The position numbers and the translations under genes are program-made. DNA of 57,152 nucleotides, taken from the NCBI GenBank assembly GCA_913042205.1, contig CAJWIY010000007.1, positions 1 to 57,152 of the forward strand, read 5' to 3'. The number at the start of each line of letters is the position of its first letter. The first letter of the stretch is position 1. The stretch comes from an uncultured Gammaproteobacteria bacterium. GTDB lineage: Bacteria > Pseudomonadota > Gammaproteobacteria > Pseudomonadales > Litorivicinaceae. Positions 1-9,527 of this stretch are shown here, piece after piece. A model generated the notes under the pieces. The model searched no databases and had not been told where the DNA came from. It was given only the letters and a program-made list of their open reading frames with translations.

Positions 1-1
1 G

Positions 2-232
2 AAGACAGCCGAACGACTATTGGTTGAACTGAGGGGCCGCATGAGCTCAAGTGGACATACCCAAACGACCAGTGAAAAGTCCCCGGTAGAGGATGCACTG
101 CTAGGTTTGATTGCACTTGGCTATAAAGAATCGGAGGCACGCAAGGCAATTAATACAGTATCAACAGATCCAGATACGACCCCAGAGGGTCTGATACGGG
201 CGAGCCTAAAACAGATGCTGCGAACACCATGA
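2..232 (+). CDS. ruvA: Holliday junction branch migration subunit RuvA, 3' part
   Basis: Only the C-terminal part is present; the reading frame is already open at the left edge. The first visible residues, [14 protein letters not shown], are the end of the helix-hairpin-helix DNA-binding region of RuvA. After a flexible linker comes the small three-helix domain III ([19 protein letters not shown]), which contacts RuvB. RuvA tetramers bind the Holliday junction and seat the RuvB motors. The stop TGA overlaps the ruvB start (ATGA), so the two are translationally coupled, as usual in this family. Confidence 0.95.
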   Translation, partial: KTAERLLVELRGRMSSSGHTQTTSEKSPVEDALLGLIALGYKESEARKAINTVSTDPDTTPEGLIRASLKQMLRTP

Positions 233-1248
233 ATGAGCGTATTATAGCGGGCGGACCGTTGCCGGAGGATGCGCGTATCGAACGCGCTGTGCGGCCAAAA
301 ACACTGGCTGAATATGCGGGTCAGCCTAAGGTCCGTGATCAGATGCAACTGTTCGTTGATGCCGCCCGTAATCGATCCGAACCGCTCGACCATACCTTAA
401 TTTTTGGGCCACCGGGCCTTGGTAAGACAACTCTAGCTAATATCGTTGCCCACGAGATGGGTGCCTCTTTGAAATCAACCTCGGGCCCTGTGCTCGAGCG
501 GGCAGGAGATCTTGCGGCGATTCTGACAAATCTGGAGGTAGGGGATGTGCTCTTCATTGACGAGATTCATCGCCTGTCTGCGTCGGTTGAGGAAGTGTTG
601 TACCCGGCGATGGAAGACTATCAGCTCGATATCATGATTGGCGAAGGGCCTGCGGCACGATCAATCAAGTTGGATTTACCACCATTCACGCTGGTGGGAG
701 CAACGACACGTGCAGGTCTTCTTACAAGCCCACTGCGAGATCGGTTTGGAATTGTTCAGCGTCTAGAATTTTACTCAGAGTTAGATTTGGCGAAGATCGT
801 CACACGTTCTGCCAAGCTGATGGGAATCGAGTGTGAGAGTGGAGGTACCTTGGAGATCGCAAAGCGGTCACGCGGCACGCCGAGGATCGCTAACCGTCTA
901 TTACGTCGCGTGCGCGACTTCGCGGAGGTACGGGCGGATGGTCTGATCACCGTGCAGGTCGCGGATGATGCTTTGAACCTCTTGCACGTGGATGCGCTTG
1001 GTTTTGATCAAATGGATCGGAAGCTCCTATCTGTGCTTGCCAATCACTTTAATGGAGGTCCGGTAGGGATTGAGTCACTGGCAACGTCGCTTGGTGAGGA
1101 ACGTGGCACCCTCGAGGAGGTGATCGAGCCATACCTAATCCAGCAGGGCTACCTGCATCGAACACCCCGGGGTCGGACCCTGACCCCAGCCGGTTATCAA
1201 GTGGTCGGCCTCGCTGGTGGGGCCGATGACTTATTTGAGGCACCTTGA
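229..1248 (+). CDS. ruvB: Holliday junction branch migration ATPase RuvB
   Basis: This 339-residue AAA+ motor drives branch migration with RuvA and RuvC. The sequence shows a Walker A motif GPPGLGKTT near residues 60-68, Walker B LFIDEIH near 108-114, a sensor region GATTRAG and the C-terminal winged-helix domain ending in [12 protein letters not shown]. The length is standard. It overlaps ruvA by 4 bases, and its stop TGA shares bases with the start of the next gene. Identification is secure from motifs and order. Confidence 0.98.
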   Translation: MNERIIAGGPLPEDARIERAVRPKTLAEYAGQPKVRDQMQLFVDAARNRSEPLDHTLIFGPPGLGKTTLANIVAHEMGASLKSTSGPVLERAGDLAAILTNLEVGDVLFIDEIHRLSASVEEVLYPAMEDYQLDIMIGEGPAARSIKLDLPPFTLVGATTRAGLLTSPLRDRFGIVQRLEFYSELDLAKIVTRSAKLMGIECESGGTLEIAKRSRGTPRIANRLLRRVRDFAEVRADGLITVQVADDALNLLHVDALGFDQMDRKLLSVLANHFNGGPVGIESLATSLGEERGTLEEVIEPYLIQQGYLHRTPRGRTLTPAGYQVVGLAGGADDLFEAP

Positions 1249-1667
1249 TGGGTTTCGAGATTCCTGTCCGGGTATATATCGAAGACACGGACGCGGGTGG
1301 CATTGTGTTTTACGGGAATTATCTCCGATTTTTTGAGCGCGCGCGGACTGATTTTTTACGGAGTGTTGGTATCGAGCAGTCATCAACAATCGAGGCTAAT
1401 TTGATCTTCGTCGTACGCCATGTCTCAGTAGATTACAAACTGCCGGCGAGACTTGATGATATCCTATCGGTGTCCTGCGCCGTAAAAACGATCCGTCCGA
1501 TGCGGGTAGTTTTTAGGCAGTCCGCGACTCGTTCGTCTGATGGAGCGAATCTTGTGAACGGAGAGGTGGAAGTTGTCGCCGTCAGTGTGGATACTCTTAA
1601 GCCACGGGCATTGCCTGAAAAATTACTAAACGCATTAAAAATGACTGTTGAGAGTACTGATGTCTGA
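1248..1667 (+). CDS. ybgC: YbgC-type acyl-CoA thioesterase (Tol-Pal associated)
   Basis: A 139-residue hotdog-fold thioesterase. The motif EDTDAGGIVFYGNYLRFFERAR near residues 12-33 carries the catalytic aspartate of the 4-hydroxybenzoyl-CoA thioesterase/YbgC family. YbgC hydrolyses short or medium acyl-CoA or acyl-ACP and associates with phospholipid synthesis enzymes at the membrane. ATG 1248 is preferred over the in-frame TTG three bases earlier because it gives the TGATG overlap with ruvB. It overlaps tolQ by 8 bases and heads the Tol-Pal genes, its usual place. Confidence 0.95.
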   Translation: MGFEIPVRVYIEDTDAGGIVFYGNYLRFFERARTDFLRSVGIEQSSTIEANLIFVVRHVSVDYKLPARLDDILSVSCAVKTIRPMRVVFRQSATRSSDGANLVNGEVEVVAVSVDTLKPRALPEKLLNALKMTVESTDV

Positions 1668-2340
1668 AGAACTTTCTATTTTAAGCCTCGTCTTACAAGC
1701 CGGCCCGGTCGTCCAATTGGTGATGGCTACACTTGTCTTGGCCTCTGTTTTTTCTTGGGTCGCAATTTTTCAGCGAACCCGGGTTTTATCCCGAGCGCAG
1801 AAGCATGCACGACTATTTGAGGATACATTCTGGAGTGGCGCCGAACTCGTCAGTCTTTATAAGCAAGTTGTAAATTCACCGAATTTAATAGGTCTCGAGG
1901 CGGTATTTAAGGCAGGATTTCAGGAATTTACGCGTCTCCGTCAGGATGTGAAATCAGATCCGGACGCTGTGATGGAGGGTGTGCACCGTGCAATGCGCGT
2001 GGCCCGAGCGAAGGAAGAAGAACGGTTAGAGGCGCATCTTCCGTTCCTCGCGACAGTCGGTTCTATCAGCCCATACATCGGTTTGTTCGGCACGGTGTGG
2101 GGAATTATGAACTCATTCCGTGGCTTGGCTACGGTTAAACAAGCCACACTGGCAACAGTTGCTCCAGGCATTTCTGAAGCCTTGGTTGCCACCGCAATAG
2201 GGTTGTTTGCTGCAATTCCGGCGGTGATTGCCTACAACCGGTTCAACGCAAAAGTTGACAGCCTCGCTATGACTTATGAAAACTTCGCCGACGAGTTTGC
2301 CGCAATCTTGCATCGTCGTGTGCACCAGCGGGGTGATTAA
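1660..2340 (+). CDS. tolQ: Tol-Pal proton channel subunit TolQ
   Basis: This 226-residue inner-membrane protein of the MotA/TolQ/ExbB family forms, with TolR, the proton-driven motor that energises TolA during envelope constriction. An N-terminal membrane helix (VVQLVMATLVLASVFSWVAIF) is followed by a cytoplasmic segment and then two helices. These hold the conserved stretch TVGSISPYIGLFGTVWGIM and the AISEALVATA-like region (here GISEALVATAIGLFAAIPAV). ATG 1660 was chosen because the protein then begins MSEELS; an upstream TTG lies deep in ybgC. Confidence 0.97.
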   Translation: MSEELSILSLVLQAGPVVQLVMATLVLASVFSWVAIFQRTRVLSRAQKHARLFEDTFWSGAELVSLYKQVVNSPNLIGLEAVFKAGFQEFTRLRQDVKSDPDAVMEGVHRAMRVARAKEEERLEAHLPFLATVGSISPYIGLFGTVWGIMNSFRGLATVKQATLATVAPGISEALVATAIGLFAAIPAVIAYNRFNAKVDSLAMTYENFADEFAAILHRRVHQRGD

Positions 2341-2768
2341 TGGCGCGTCTGTTACGGCGAAATAGAAAGCGTCTCGTCTCCGAAATCAACGTGGTTCCAT
2401 ACATCGACGTGATGTTGGTTTTATTGGTGATCTTTATGGTTACCGCGCCGATGTTGACCCCAGGTGTCCCAATCGAACTTCCAGAGGCATCGACAGAGCC
2501 CCTGCCAGTCGATACCGACGAAGAGCCGCTCGTAATTTCCATGAATGGTCAGGGTGAGTTATTCATTAATGTTGGTGGTAACGGCACGACTCCTGTGACG
2601 CTCGGTGTGATGAAAGACCGTGTTATGAAAGTGCTGGCAGCCAGGCCTGGCACATCAGTGCAACTTCGAGGCGATCAGGGATTGGATTACGGAACAGTGA
2701 TGGAAGTGATGGGAACACTCCAGGGTGTGGGTGTAACCTCCATTGGCTTAGTAGCGGAGACTCCTTGA
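2340..2768 (+). CDS. tolR: Tol-Pal stator subunit TolR
   Basis: A 142-residue ExbD/TolR protein: a basic N-terminus, one membrane helix (VPYIDVMLVLLVIFMVTAPML) and a periplasmic domain. The aspartate in the helix (YIDVMLVLL) is the proton-carrying residue of this family. It partners TolQ and TolA in the motor. Its ATG overlaps the tolQ stop by one base (TAATG) and its stop overlaps tolA (TGATG), indicating coupled translation. Confidence 0.97.
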   Translation: MARLLRRNRKRLVSEINVVPYIDVMLVLLVIFMVTAPMLTPGVPIELPEASTEPLPVDTDEEPLVISMNGQGELFINVGGNGTTPVTLGVMKDRVMKVLAARPGTSVQLRGDQGLDYGTVMEVMGTLQGVGVTSIGLVAETP

Positions 2769-3742
2769 TGGACCGTCGGGGTGAGAACCTCGTCCGCCCT
2801 CTGCTGCTTGCCGTCTGTCTGCATATTGTATTGATTTCAACATTCTTCATTGCTGTGTCCCCCGAGGCTAAGACTATTACACCGCCGCCGGTCCTTGTTA
2901 TACAGGCTACCGAGTTGACGTTTGCGCCCTCTGCGGCCGCAGAGGCCCGTGTGAGGAAGCAAAAAGCTGAAGAAGAACAAAAAAGACGCCAACAGGAAGC
3001 GGAGAAGAAAGCAGAAGCGGAAGCGAAGAAGAAGGCTGAAGCGGAAGCGAAGAAGAAGGCAGAAGCGGAAGCGAAGAAGAAGGCTGAAGCGGAAGCGAAG
3101 AAGAAGGCTGAAGCGGAAGCGAAGAAGAGGGCTGAAGCGGAAGCGAAGAAGAAAATCGAAGCGAAGCGTCAGGCTGAATTGAAGAAGGCTAAAGAGGCGA
3201 AGCAGGCGGCTGCTTTGGCCGAGGCCGAGGCAAAACGTAAAGCAGATGAAGTGGCCAGGGCTGAAGCTCTAGAGAAAAAAGTACGAGCGCCGGAACTAGA
3301 TAAAAAAACATTGCCTGAAAAAGAGCGTGAGGATAAAGGGAAGACTTTAGAGAAGGCCTTTAAGCAAGCTGAGGCTGAGTCGCGGGCACTTGAGGAATTA
3401 AAGAAGAAAGAAGAGGCAGAGCTTGCCGTTTTGAACGCGCTGGCGGCTGAGAGGGCGGCCGCCAACGTCTTAGATGCTATGACAACCCGTATTACGCGAG
3501 CGTGGCGTCGACCGGTTGCATTTTCGGGCGGCCTCGAGGTGTACCTGAGAATGGCATTGGCATCTAATGGAGAACTGGTGGATGTTCGTGTCGTAAGATC
3601 GAGTGGTGATGTATTGTTTGATCGGTCGGCCTTGACTGCGGTAAAAAGGGCCGCACCTTTTAACGAAGTTAAGCAGTTTGATGCGGCAACATTCGAAGAA
3701 AAATTTAGATCGCTGACAGTGAAGTTCAGACCGGAGGATTGA
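2768..3742 (+). CDS. tolA: Tol-Pal energy transducer TolA
   Basis: A 324-residue protein spanning the periplasm. It has one N-terminal membrane helix ([19 protein letters not shown]), a long Ala/Glu/Lys-rich helical stalk (about residues 55-225) and a C-terminal globular domain (about 230-320). The globular domain holds the TonB/TolA signature [22 protein letters not shown] and a repeat of the type [15 protein letters not shown]. The stalk includes six near-identical copies of the octapeptide AEAEAKKK, described separately. Start 2768 gives the TGATG overlap with tolR. TolA links TolQR to Pal and TolB. Confidence 0.97.
   Translation: MDRRGENLVRPLLLAVCLHIVLISTFFIAVSPEAKTITPPPVLVIQATELTFAPSAAAEARVRKQKAEEEQKRRQQEAEKKAEAEAKKKAEAEAKKKAEAEAKKKAEAEAKKKAEAEAKKRAEAEAKKKIEAKRQAELKKAKEAKQAAALAEAEAKRKADEVARAEALEKKVRAPELDKKTLPEKEREDKGKTLEKAFKQAEAESRALEELKKKEEAELAVLNALAAERAAANVLDAMTTRITRAWRRPVAFSGGLEVYLRMALASNGELVDVRVVRSSGDVLFDRSALTAVKRAAPFNEVKQFDAATFEEKFRSLTVKFRPED
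3011..3154 (+). repeat. 24-base tandem repeat in the TolA stalk, six copies
   Basis: Six consecutive 24-base units, each starting GCAGAAGCGG or GCTGAAGCGG, encode AEAEAKKK or a one-residue variant (the fifth ends KKR). The alternation GCA/GCT at the first codon shows some copies are more recent than others. Such slippage-prone arrays in TolA stalks vary in copy number and so in stalk length. The array stays in frame because the unit is a multiple of three. Confidence 0.95.
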
Positions 3743-5031
3743 TGCGTTTATTTATCTGGCTAGCAATGACTCTCATGATGGCAATGCCGGCACGAGCAGA
3801 ACTTGTGATTGAGATTACAAGGGGTATCGAAAATCCAATAAAAATAGCGGTGGTTCCGTTTCGAGTGAAGAGCGCTGGTGCGTTTGACGTTGATCTTGCT
3901 CGATTGATCGAGACGAACCTTGAGCGTAGTGGTCAATTTCGGAGGGTTCGTCGCGACACGATGCTGTCACTACCTGGCCCAGACGATCAGATTTTTTACC
4001 GGGATTGGCGGGCGATTGATTCCGAATATACCGTTGTAGGATCCGTTGAGCGCGATGACCGAGGTCTTCTAGTACGGTACGGATTACATGACGTTTACGG
4101 TGAGAGGTTGGTGTTTCCAATAGAGCGTCTTAGTGAATCTTCAGATTCTTTGAGAGATATCGGTCATTATATTTCTGACCGTATTTACGAGGCCCTGACG
4201 GGGGTTAAAGGTATCTTTTCTACCCGTCTTTTGTATGTATCCGCCGAACGCCGGTCAGAGAAAGACCAGACCTTTAAATTGATCCTATCGGATGCTGATG
4301 GAGGTCGGCCGCAGACGATATTTCAGTCATCAGAGCCGATCTTGTCGCCAGCGTGGTCGCCAGATGGATCCCGGGTGGCGTATATGAGTTTCAGAGGGAA
4401 GCGTGCGGGTATTTATGTACAGACATTAGCGTCCGGTGAGGTGCAGAAAGTCGCTGAATTCCCGGGATTGAATAGTGCGCCATCGTTCAGCCCTGATGGA
4501 CGAAAACTGGTGATGACTCTTTCTCGTGATGGTAACGCCGAAGTTTATGTTGCGAATTTGCGAACCGGTGAGTTGGATCGTATGACCAACCATTTTTCGA
4601 TTGATACAGAGGCGTCGTGGTCCCCGGATGGTCGCTCAATCCTCTTCACCTCAAGCCGAGGAGGTAAGCCACAGCTCTACATGATGAACCTGGCCGACAA
4701 AACCGTGAAACGCGTGACGTTCGACGGTGATTATAACTCGAACGGGGCGTTTACCCCCGACGGTGAGAGCATAGTGTTTGTTCACCGGACCAACGAGCGC
4801 TTTCATATCGCTCGAATGAATCTAAAAACCCGCGAGATTCGTATTCTGACGGAAACTGATTTAGATGAATCGCCAAGTGTCGCTCCGAATGGAACTATGC
4901 TAATTTATGCCACTTCTGACGAAGAAAAAGGGCTTTTGGGCCTTGTTTCAATGGACGGGAGGGTGCGAGTTCGGTTACCTTCCGTCAGTGAAAGTGTTAG
5001 GGAACCCGCATGGAGCCCGTTCTTTAACTAA
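3742..5031 (+). CDS. tolB: Tol-Pal periplasmic protein TolB
   Basis: A 429-residue periplasmic protein with a cleavable signal peptide ([19 protein letters not shown]), an N-terminal alpha/beta domain (KIAVVPFR...) and a six-bladed propeller built from WD40-like TolB repeats. The repeated signature PxWSPDGSxVAY/F occurs several times ([44 protein letters not shown]). TolB binds Pal and TolA. The ATG overlaps the tolA stop (TGATG). Confidence 0.98.
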   Translation: MRLFIWLAMTLMMAMPARAELVIEITRGIENPIKIAVVPFRVKSAGAFDVDLARLIETNLERSGQFRRVRRDTMLSLPGPDDQIFYRDWRAIDSEYTVVGSVERDDRGLLVRYGLHDVYGERLVFPIERLSESSDSLRDIGHYISDRIYEALTGVKGIFSTRLLYVSAERRSEKDQTFKLILSDADGGRPQTIFQSSEPILSPAWSPDGSRVAYMSFRGKRAGIYVQTLASGEVQKVAEFPGLNSAPSFSPDGRKLVMTLSRDGNAEVYVANLRTGELDRMTNHFSIDTEASWSPDGRSILFTSSRGGKPQLYMMNLADKTVKRVTFDGDYNSNGAFTPDGESIVFVHRTNERFHIARMNLKTREIRILTETDLDESPSVAPNGTMLIYATSDEEKGLLGLVSMDGRVRVRLPSVSESVREPAWSPFFN

Positions 5032-5078
5032 AAAAATAAACTGTATAGTTTTCATCGAATGCGAATAGGGGTGACGGA

Positions 5079-5663
5079 ATGAGTATTTTTAAGCAGGCGA
5101 GGGCTGTAGGGATTGCGGTGATTCTGGCGGTGCTTGCAGGTTGTGCTGGTCAAGTGAATGAGTCGGCTCAGGGGCCGTCCAAGGTTGAGACTGATGCGGA
5201 GCGTGCCGCCCGTGAGGCTCGTCAGGCCGAGTTCCTGGCGAAGCAGGAGGCAGCTAAGGCAAAGCAAGAGGCTGCTAGTGCTGCGGCTAGTGCTGCGGCT
5301 AAGACAGCTGAGGACCTTCGAAAAGGCGCAATGGCTGCCGATACGTTGTTTTTCTTTGAGTTTGATAGGTCTGACCTGAAGCAGGACGCGCTAGATGATT
5401 TGGATTCGCACGCGAAGTACCTCGCGTCAGATCGCTCAGCAAAGGTGCGCCTCGAGGGGCACGGGGACGAGCGTGGTACTCGGGCATACAACTTGGCACT
5501 CGGCGAGCGGCGAGCAAACTCGGTGGCTCGCTATCTTGTGATTCAGGGAGTGAACCGTTCTCAGATTGAATCGATGAGTTATGGCGAGGAGCGTCCATTA
5601 TCGCTTTCACGCGATGAGAATGGGTGGTCGCGTAATCGCCGCGTAGAGCTTATTTATCAGTAA
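5079..5663 (+). CDS. pal: Peptidoglycan-associated lipoprotein Pal
   Basis: A 194-residue outer-membrane lipoprotein. The lipobox LAGC (residues 19-22) follows a signal peptide, then comes an Ala/Glu/Lys-rich linker (residues 40-75, with repeated AASAAAS). The C-terminal OmpA domain binds peptidoglycan and contains FFEFDRSDLK, LEGHGDERGTRAYNLALGERRA and the NRRVELIY end. It anchors the outer membrane to the cell wall and is moved by Tol energy. The 47-base gap after tolB is the first real spacer in the operon. Confidence 0.98.
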   Translation: MSIFKQARAVGIAVILAVLAGCAGQVNESAQGPSKVETDAERAAREARQAEFLAKQEAAKAKQEAASAAASAAAKTAEDLRKGAMAADTLFFFEFDRSDLKQDALDDLDSHAKYLASDRSAKVRLEGHGDERGTRAYNLALGERRANSVARYLVIQGVNRSQIESMSYGEERPLSLSRDENGWSRNRRVELIYQ

Positions 5664-5666
5664 TCG

Positions 5667-6401
5667 ATGAGACTGTTTCAGATTGCAGGCGCCGCCGTCG
5701 TAATGACTGCGGCGTCTTTGTTTACACACGCTGAAGAGCCATCCAGCTCTGAGTCTTTGCGCCAATCTCAGGGTGAGTTGCTTCTGCAAATTGAGCAACT
5801 TCGACAGGAAACGCAGGCTCTTCGCGGGCTGATTGAAGAGCTTTCCTATCAGCTGAGTCAAATGTCCACAGATCAAAAGACTCGGTATTTGGATTTGGAT
5901 CAACGGCTGGGTGAGCTTGTTCGCATCCAGAAAGATGCGGTCGCGGTCAAGCCGACGCAACCTAATGCTTCGGCAGTTCGCGGCGGGTTTGAACCTTCTC
6001 CAGCAACTCAGGTTGCTGTGCCAGAAATATCAGATCAAGATGCCTACAACGCTGCGTTTGAAATGATTCGAGAGCGAAAATTTGATGAAGCTCTGGTGGC
6101 TTTGGATTCGTTCGTCCAAGTATATCCAGATAGTGAGCTTGTCTTGGATGCTCGTTTTTGGCGCGGGCAGGTTTTTGATGTACTGGGTCGCGACCAAGAG
6201 GCGATCGAAACATTTAAGGGGTTAACGTTGGCGGCGCCTGATTACCGACGGATCCTTCAGGTCAAGGTAAAGTTAGGAAAGTTGTTGATCAAAAATCAAG
6301 ACGTTATTAATGGCCGTAAGATCCTGCAAGAGGTGATTACACAATCGCCGGAGAGTGTTGAGGCGGGATTGGCTTCTCGCGAGCTCGAGAAGATTAACTG
6401 A
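5667..6401 (+). CDS. cpoB: Cell division coordinator CpoB (YbgF)
   Basis: A 244-residue periplasmic protein. A signal peptide (residues 1-22, ending in THAEE) is followed by a trimerising coiled coil (about 28-75, LLLQIEQLRQETQALRGLIEELSYQLSQ). A C-terminal set of TPR units (about 125-244) begins DQDAYNAAFEMIRERKFDEALVALDSF. CpoB binds TolA and coordinates outer-membrane constriction with septal wall synthesis. It lies 3 bases after pal, its standard position. Confidence 0.96.
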   Translation: MRLFQIAGAAVVMTAASLFTHAEEPSSSESLRQSQGELLLQIEQLRQETQALRGLIEELSYQLSQMSTDQKTRYLDLDQRLGELVRIQKDAVAVKPTQPNASAVRGGFEPSPATQVAVPEISDQDAYNAAFEMIRERKFDEALVALDSFVQVYPDSELVLDARFWRGQVFDVLGRDQEAIETFKGLTLAAPDYRRILQVKVKLGKLLIKNQDVINGRKILQEVITQSPESVEAGLASRELEKIN

Positions 6402-6408
6402 GGTTATC

Positions 6409-7062
6409 ATGAGGGAGCCTCTGAGCCTCCGTATTACGGAAGTGTTCACCAGCCTCCAAGGTGAGGCTCTCACGTCGGGATTGCCGACCACGTTTATCCG
6501 CCTGACCGGATGCCCATTACGCTGCGTGTACTGCGACAGCGACTATGCGTTTCAGGGTGGAGAGCAGCGATCAGTCGCTGATCTAGTCAACACATCGAAG
6601 GCGTTTGGCGCGAATTTAGTTTGTGTGACCGGTGGAGAACCGCTTGCTCAGCCAAACTGCTTGGGTCTTCTAACGTCGCTCTGTGATGCTGGCTTTACGG
6701 TTTCTCTGGAAACCTCAGGAGCCGTCGATATATCAGACGTAGATTCTCGAGTCTCAATTGTTCTTGATCTCAAGACACCGGGCTCCGGAGAATCATCTAA
6801 GAATTTACTATCCAACCTTGAATTGATTAGTGAGAAGGATCAGGTCAAGGTGGTCGTGACCGACGAGGATGATTTCCGCTGGTTCGAATTATTGTGTGAT
6901 GCACACCCATCAGTTTTTAGGGCTGGGACGGTCTGGATCTCGCCGTCATATGACGAAATCGATCTACAACTATTGGCTAATCTTGTTCTAGGGTCGCGTC
7001 ATCCTTTTAGAATGCAACTGCAACTACACAAGCAGATCTGGGGAAAGGAGCGCGGACGATGA
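6409..7062 (+). CDS. queE: 7-carboxy-7-deazaguanine synthase QueE
   Basis: A 217-residue radical SAM enzyme that converts 6-carboxytetrahydropterin to 7-carboxy-7-deazaguanine in the queuosine/preQ0 pathway. The N-terminus [11 protein letters not shown] is typical. The CxxxCxxC cluster motif for the 4Fe-4S site is [10 protein letters not shown] (about residues 33-42), followed by [10 protein letters not shown] 6409 starts [13 protein letters not shown]; the longer open frame would invade cpoB. It overlaps queC by 4 bases (ATGA). Confidence 0.97.
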   Translation: MREPLSLRITEVFTSLQGEALTSGLPTTFIRLTGCPLRCVYCDSDYAFQGGEQRSVADLVNTSKAFGANLVCVTGGEPLAQPNCLGLLTSLCDAGFTVSLETSGAVDISDVDSRVSIVLDLKTPGSGESSKNLLSNLELISEKDQVKVVVTDEDDFRWFELLCDAHPSVFRAGTVWISPSYDEIDLQLLANLVLGSRHPFRMQLQLHKQIWGKERGR

Positions 7063-7763
7063 GTGATTCGCCTAAGGCGGTTATTCTGTTGTCTGGAGGT
7101 CTCGATTCCGCAACTGTTCTTGCCATCGCAAAATCGCGGGGTTTCGATTGCTACACCATAGGGTTTGACTATGGTCAGAAACATAATTCTGAGCTTAACG
7201 CGGCGCACCGCGTGACAGAGGCGCTTGGAGATCACACTCACAAAGTGATCCAGCTTGATTTGGGATCAATCGGTGGCTCTGCATTGACCAGCAATGAGAT
7301 TTCCGTACCAGTCGGAGGGGTAGCCGACTGTGGTATTCCCGTGACTTATGTTCCCGCGCGCAACACAGTATTTCTGTCAATCGCCCTTGGCTATGGGGAG
7401 GTTATCGGTGCTACACACCTATTCATTGGCGCAAATGCTGTGGATTATTCGGGTTATCCAGACTGTCGACCTACGTTTATTGAGCAGTTTGAGCGCTTGG
7501 CAAATGTCGCAACCGCGGCTGTTGATGGGGGCCCAAGATGGGTCATAGAGGCGCCATTGATGTCGATGTCGAAAGCAGAAATTATCAGAGTTGGAAGTAC
7601 CTTGGGCGTGGACTACGCCCTGACCGTGTCATGCTATCAGGCCGATCCTTCTGGCTCGGCCTGTGGCGCCTGCGATGCGTGCCGGTTGCGCCGGAGAGGC
7701 TTTTTGGATGCGGGCCTCCCTGATCCCACAAGGTATCAGCCAGGGATTTCCCCGAAAATCTAA
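7059..7763 (+). CDS. queC: 7-cyano-7-deazaguanine (preQ0) synthase QueC
   Basis: A 234-residue ATP-dependent enzyme that turns 7-carboxy-7-deazaguanine into preQ0. The PP-loop SGGLDS (residues 11-16) activates the carboxylate through ATP. A C-terminal zinc site is given by [25 protein letters not shown] with four cysteines. It follows queE with a 4-base overlap. Together they supply the queuosine precursor; the other pathway genes are not in this window. Confidence 0.98.
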   Translation: MSDSPKAVILLSGGLDSATVLAIAKSRGFDCYTIGFDYGQKHNSELNAAHRVTEALGDHTHKVIQLDLGSIGGSALTSNEISVPVGGVADCGIPVTYVPARNTVFLSIALGYGEVIGATHLFIGANAVDYSGYPDCRPTFIEQFERLANVATAAVDGGPRWVIEAPLMSMSKAEIIRVGSTLGVDYALTVSCYQADPSGSACGACDACRLRRRGFLDAGLPDPTRYQPGISPKI

Positions 7764-7782
7764 AAAATCCCGGCGAAGTCAC

Positions 7783-7810
7783 TTGCCAAATCTGTCTTGG
7801 CCGGTATCAT
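7783..7810 (+). promoter_or_regulatory. Sigma-70 type promoter of tRNA-Lys
   Basis: TTGCCA (7783-7788) and TATCAT (7805-7810) are separated by 16 bases and lie about 37 bases before the mature tRNA. The following ACCCGCCCTG is a GC-rich discriminator of the sort found at stringently controlled stable-RNA promoters. This is read by eye only. Confidence 0.6.
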
Positions 7811-7846
7811 ACCCGCCCTGTTAGAGAATCTCTAATATCCTGCCGG

Positions 7847-7922
7847 GGGTCGTTAGCTCAGCTGGTAGAGCAGTTGGCTTTTAACCAATTGGTCGCAGGT
7901 TCGAATCCTGCACGACCCACCA
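7847..7922 (+). tRNA. tRNA-Lys (anticodon UUU)
   Basis: A full 76-base cloverleaf: the acceptor stem GGGTCGT pairs with ACGACCC (7912-7918). The D-arm is TAGCTCAGCTGGTAGAGCA and the anticodon loop CTTTTAA (7878-7884) carries TTT. The T-arm is CAGGTTCGAATCCTG. CCA is encoded at 7920-7922. Location just after queC is shared with many gammaproteobacteria. A minus-strand reading frame across it is spurious. Confidence 0.98.
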
Positions 7923-8073
7923 ACTTCCCTTGTTTTCCGACCCCATTTGCATTGCGCGGCGACACAGGCTCTTCGCTGAAATTCGAATGGAGTGTTGGAA
8001 AGACTTCTTTCAAGGGAGCGATTTCGATAGAAAGCCATTGCGGAGACTCTTGCGTTGCTGAATAGCCAGACAT

Positions 8074-8100
8074 AAAAAAGACCGCTTCTTTGGCGGCCTT
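8074..8100 (-). terminator. Intrinsic terminator-like hairpin reading leftward
   Basis: On the minus strand the order is AAGGCCGC, a 7-base loop, GCGGTCTT and then a run of T (six T in all). One pair is G-U on that strand and A-C on the plus strand, so it reads better leftward. No leftward gene lies immediately to its right. It may stop antisense transcription into the tRNA or serve weakly as a plus-strand terminator. Confidence 0.4.
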
Positions 8101-8220
8101 CATCCTTCCCTTTTCTATATTTACCTATCCATGGGATCGCGAACAATAGCAGTTATTTGGAGCGAAGTGAAATCTGGTAAGATTATCGGACCAATTCTTG
8201 GCTTTAACTAAGGCTGAAAC

Positions 8221-8625
8221 ATGTGGATTCGATATACGCTGATTATTTGGCTGGGCGTGATTATGGGAAACACCCTAGCGAACGCACAAAGCACCTCTGT
8301 GTTGGAGATGCAGTGTCCTAAGGTTCGAGATTATGGTGGGTATCCCCACACTACCGGCGAAATAATTACCTACCGGCTTGATCAATCAATTCAGCAAGTA
8401 TCACGCAGAACGAATAGCGAGTGGATGGTTATCTGCGAAGGAAAATCGCAATGCTCTGTTCAGGGCGGTGAGGTTCTTCTTTCTGAATTCCGAGCCGATG
8501 AAAAAAAATTAATTGACCGGCGTTTGAATTTCGTAAAACAGATTGAAAAGGCCCAGGAATGGAGTAACCCTAACCGAACAAAACTCATTTTCGGATATGA
8601 GTCTCGGTGTAAGCGTAATCAGTAG
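8221..8625 (+). CDS. Hypothetical secreted protein
   Basis: A 134-residue protein I do not recognise. It begins with a convincing signal peptide (hydrophobic LIIWLGVIMGNTLA, cleavage expected after ANA). The mature part contains four cysteines (MQCPK, VICEG, QCSV, SRCKR), which could form two disulphides in the periplasm, and a charged helix near residues 90-110. It stands alone, with the tRNA upstream and a 392-base gap downstream. Confidence 0.65.
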   Translation: MWIRYTLIIWLGVIMGNTLANAQSTSVLEMQCPKVRDYGGYPHTTGEIITYRLDQSIQQVSRRTNSEWMVICEGKSQCSVQGGEVLLSEFRADEKKLIDRRLNFVKQIEKAQEWSNPNRTKLIFGYESRCKRNQ

Positions 8626-9017
8626 AAATCTCCAACCAACTCCACTACCAAACCCTTGTCTTTCCCATATTGCTCCATAGTTAGGTCACACAATACCGGT
8701 AGTAAATTTGGATGAGGTCGTGCAATGCCGCTACGAATCGAGTACTTAATTCTGTTGATATGCCTGATGGCTAGTGGGATTTCTTTTTAGTTTAACCGAT
8801 TATCTTATGAGACTTACCCCAGCTCTTGCCTCTCATAGTCTTTGTTGAGGCCTTTTTTATTAAATACTTTAGTTTGGGGTCTACGATAACAAGCGAGCAG
8901 AAAGCTGAAGCCGTTTTAGTAATCCTGACGAGATTTTTTTGTTAGCTAGTTCGAGCGAAGTGAAGAGTCTGCGGAAGCATACTTTGAACCTTTTTTGGTC
9001 ATCGCTAGCGGCTATAT
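8626..9017 (+). other. Intergenic stretch, one possible 21-residue ORF
   Basis: No convincing gene. A short frame at 8725-8790 would encode a hydrophobic 21-residue peptide (MPLRIEYLILLICLMASGISF) with GAGG about eight bases upstream. That is suggestive of a small membrane peptide but unsupported otherwise. The rest is AT-rich, with no clear hairpin followed by a T-run. Confidence 0.4.
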
Positions 9018-9479
9018 TTGACCCGACCGCTGCAGCCGATTAACGTCGACATTCATACAGGTGCTGTCAGAGGGTTTCCATTGAGAATTTTAGTGGTCGT
9101 ATTGGTTGCCGTTCTGTGTCTTTGGGCTATCTTCGCCGTCGCGCTTAATTTCCTCGGAATTGATATTTATTGGCCGTTTTATGTTGCTCGTGAGGAACCT
9201 ATCCCTCACCACAGACTGTTGGCCGCACGTAATGGGGTATTTTTGACCTTCGCTTTTTACGGCCTCATGTTCTTGAGGAATTCATACGAGAAGGTTTATC
9301 CGATTCATTTCCTGAAGATGTACCTATTAATGACAGCGATCGCGGGTTCGCTGGTATATATCAAACTGGAAATCTACGCACTTGAAGAGATTCTCAGTTT
9401 GGTTGTCCTCCTCGTCTGCAGTATCGTTATTCATATTGGTTCTAAGTTCAGTTACCGGCGATATTTTACTGAGGACTAA
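9018..9479 (+). CDS. Hypothetical integral membrane protein
   Basis: About 153 residues with four hydrophobic segments: near 24-47 (ILVVVLVAVLCLWAIFAVAL), 73-88, 103-117 and 122-140. No family is recognised. The start is uncertain: the frame opens at TTG 9018 with no good ribosome site, and no ATG lies in frame before the first membrane helix. It ends 48 bases before the convergent YbaK gene. Confidence 0.55.
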   Translation: MTRPLQPINVDIHTGAVRGFPLRILVVVLVAVLCLWAIFAVALNFLGIDIYWPFYVAREEPIPHHRLLAARNGVFLTFAFYGLMFLRNSYEKVYPIHFLKMYLLMTAIAGSLVYIKLEIYALEEILSLVVLLVCSIVIHIGSKFSYRRYFTED

Positions 9480-9527
9480 TAGGGGTCATCGTCGGCCTCA
9501 ACTGTGGGCGGATAGGCAGAGCAGAAA

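Noticed and set aside
3011-3154. Tandem repeats as a CRISPR array
   Set aside because: The units are directly adjacent with no spacers and encode the TolA stalk in frame.
7853-8146. Minus-strand reading frame containing CRIRTCDQLVKSQLL
   Set aside because: It is the well-known false translation of the antisense of a tRNA gene; the cloverleaf for tRNA-Lys explains the sequence.
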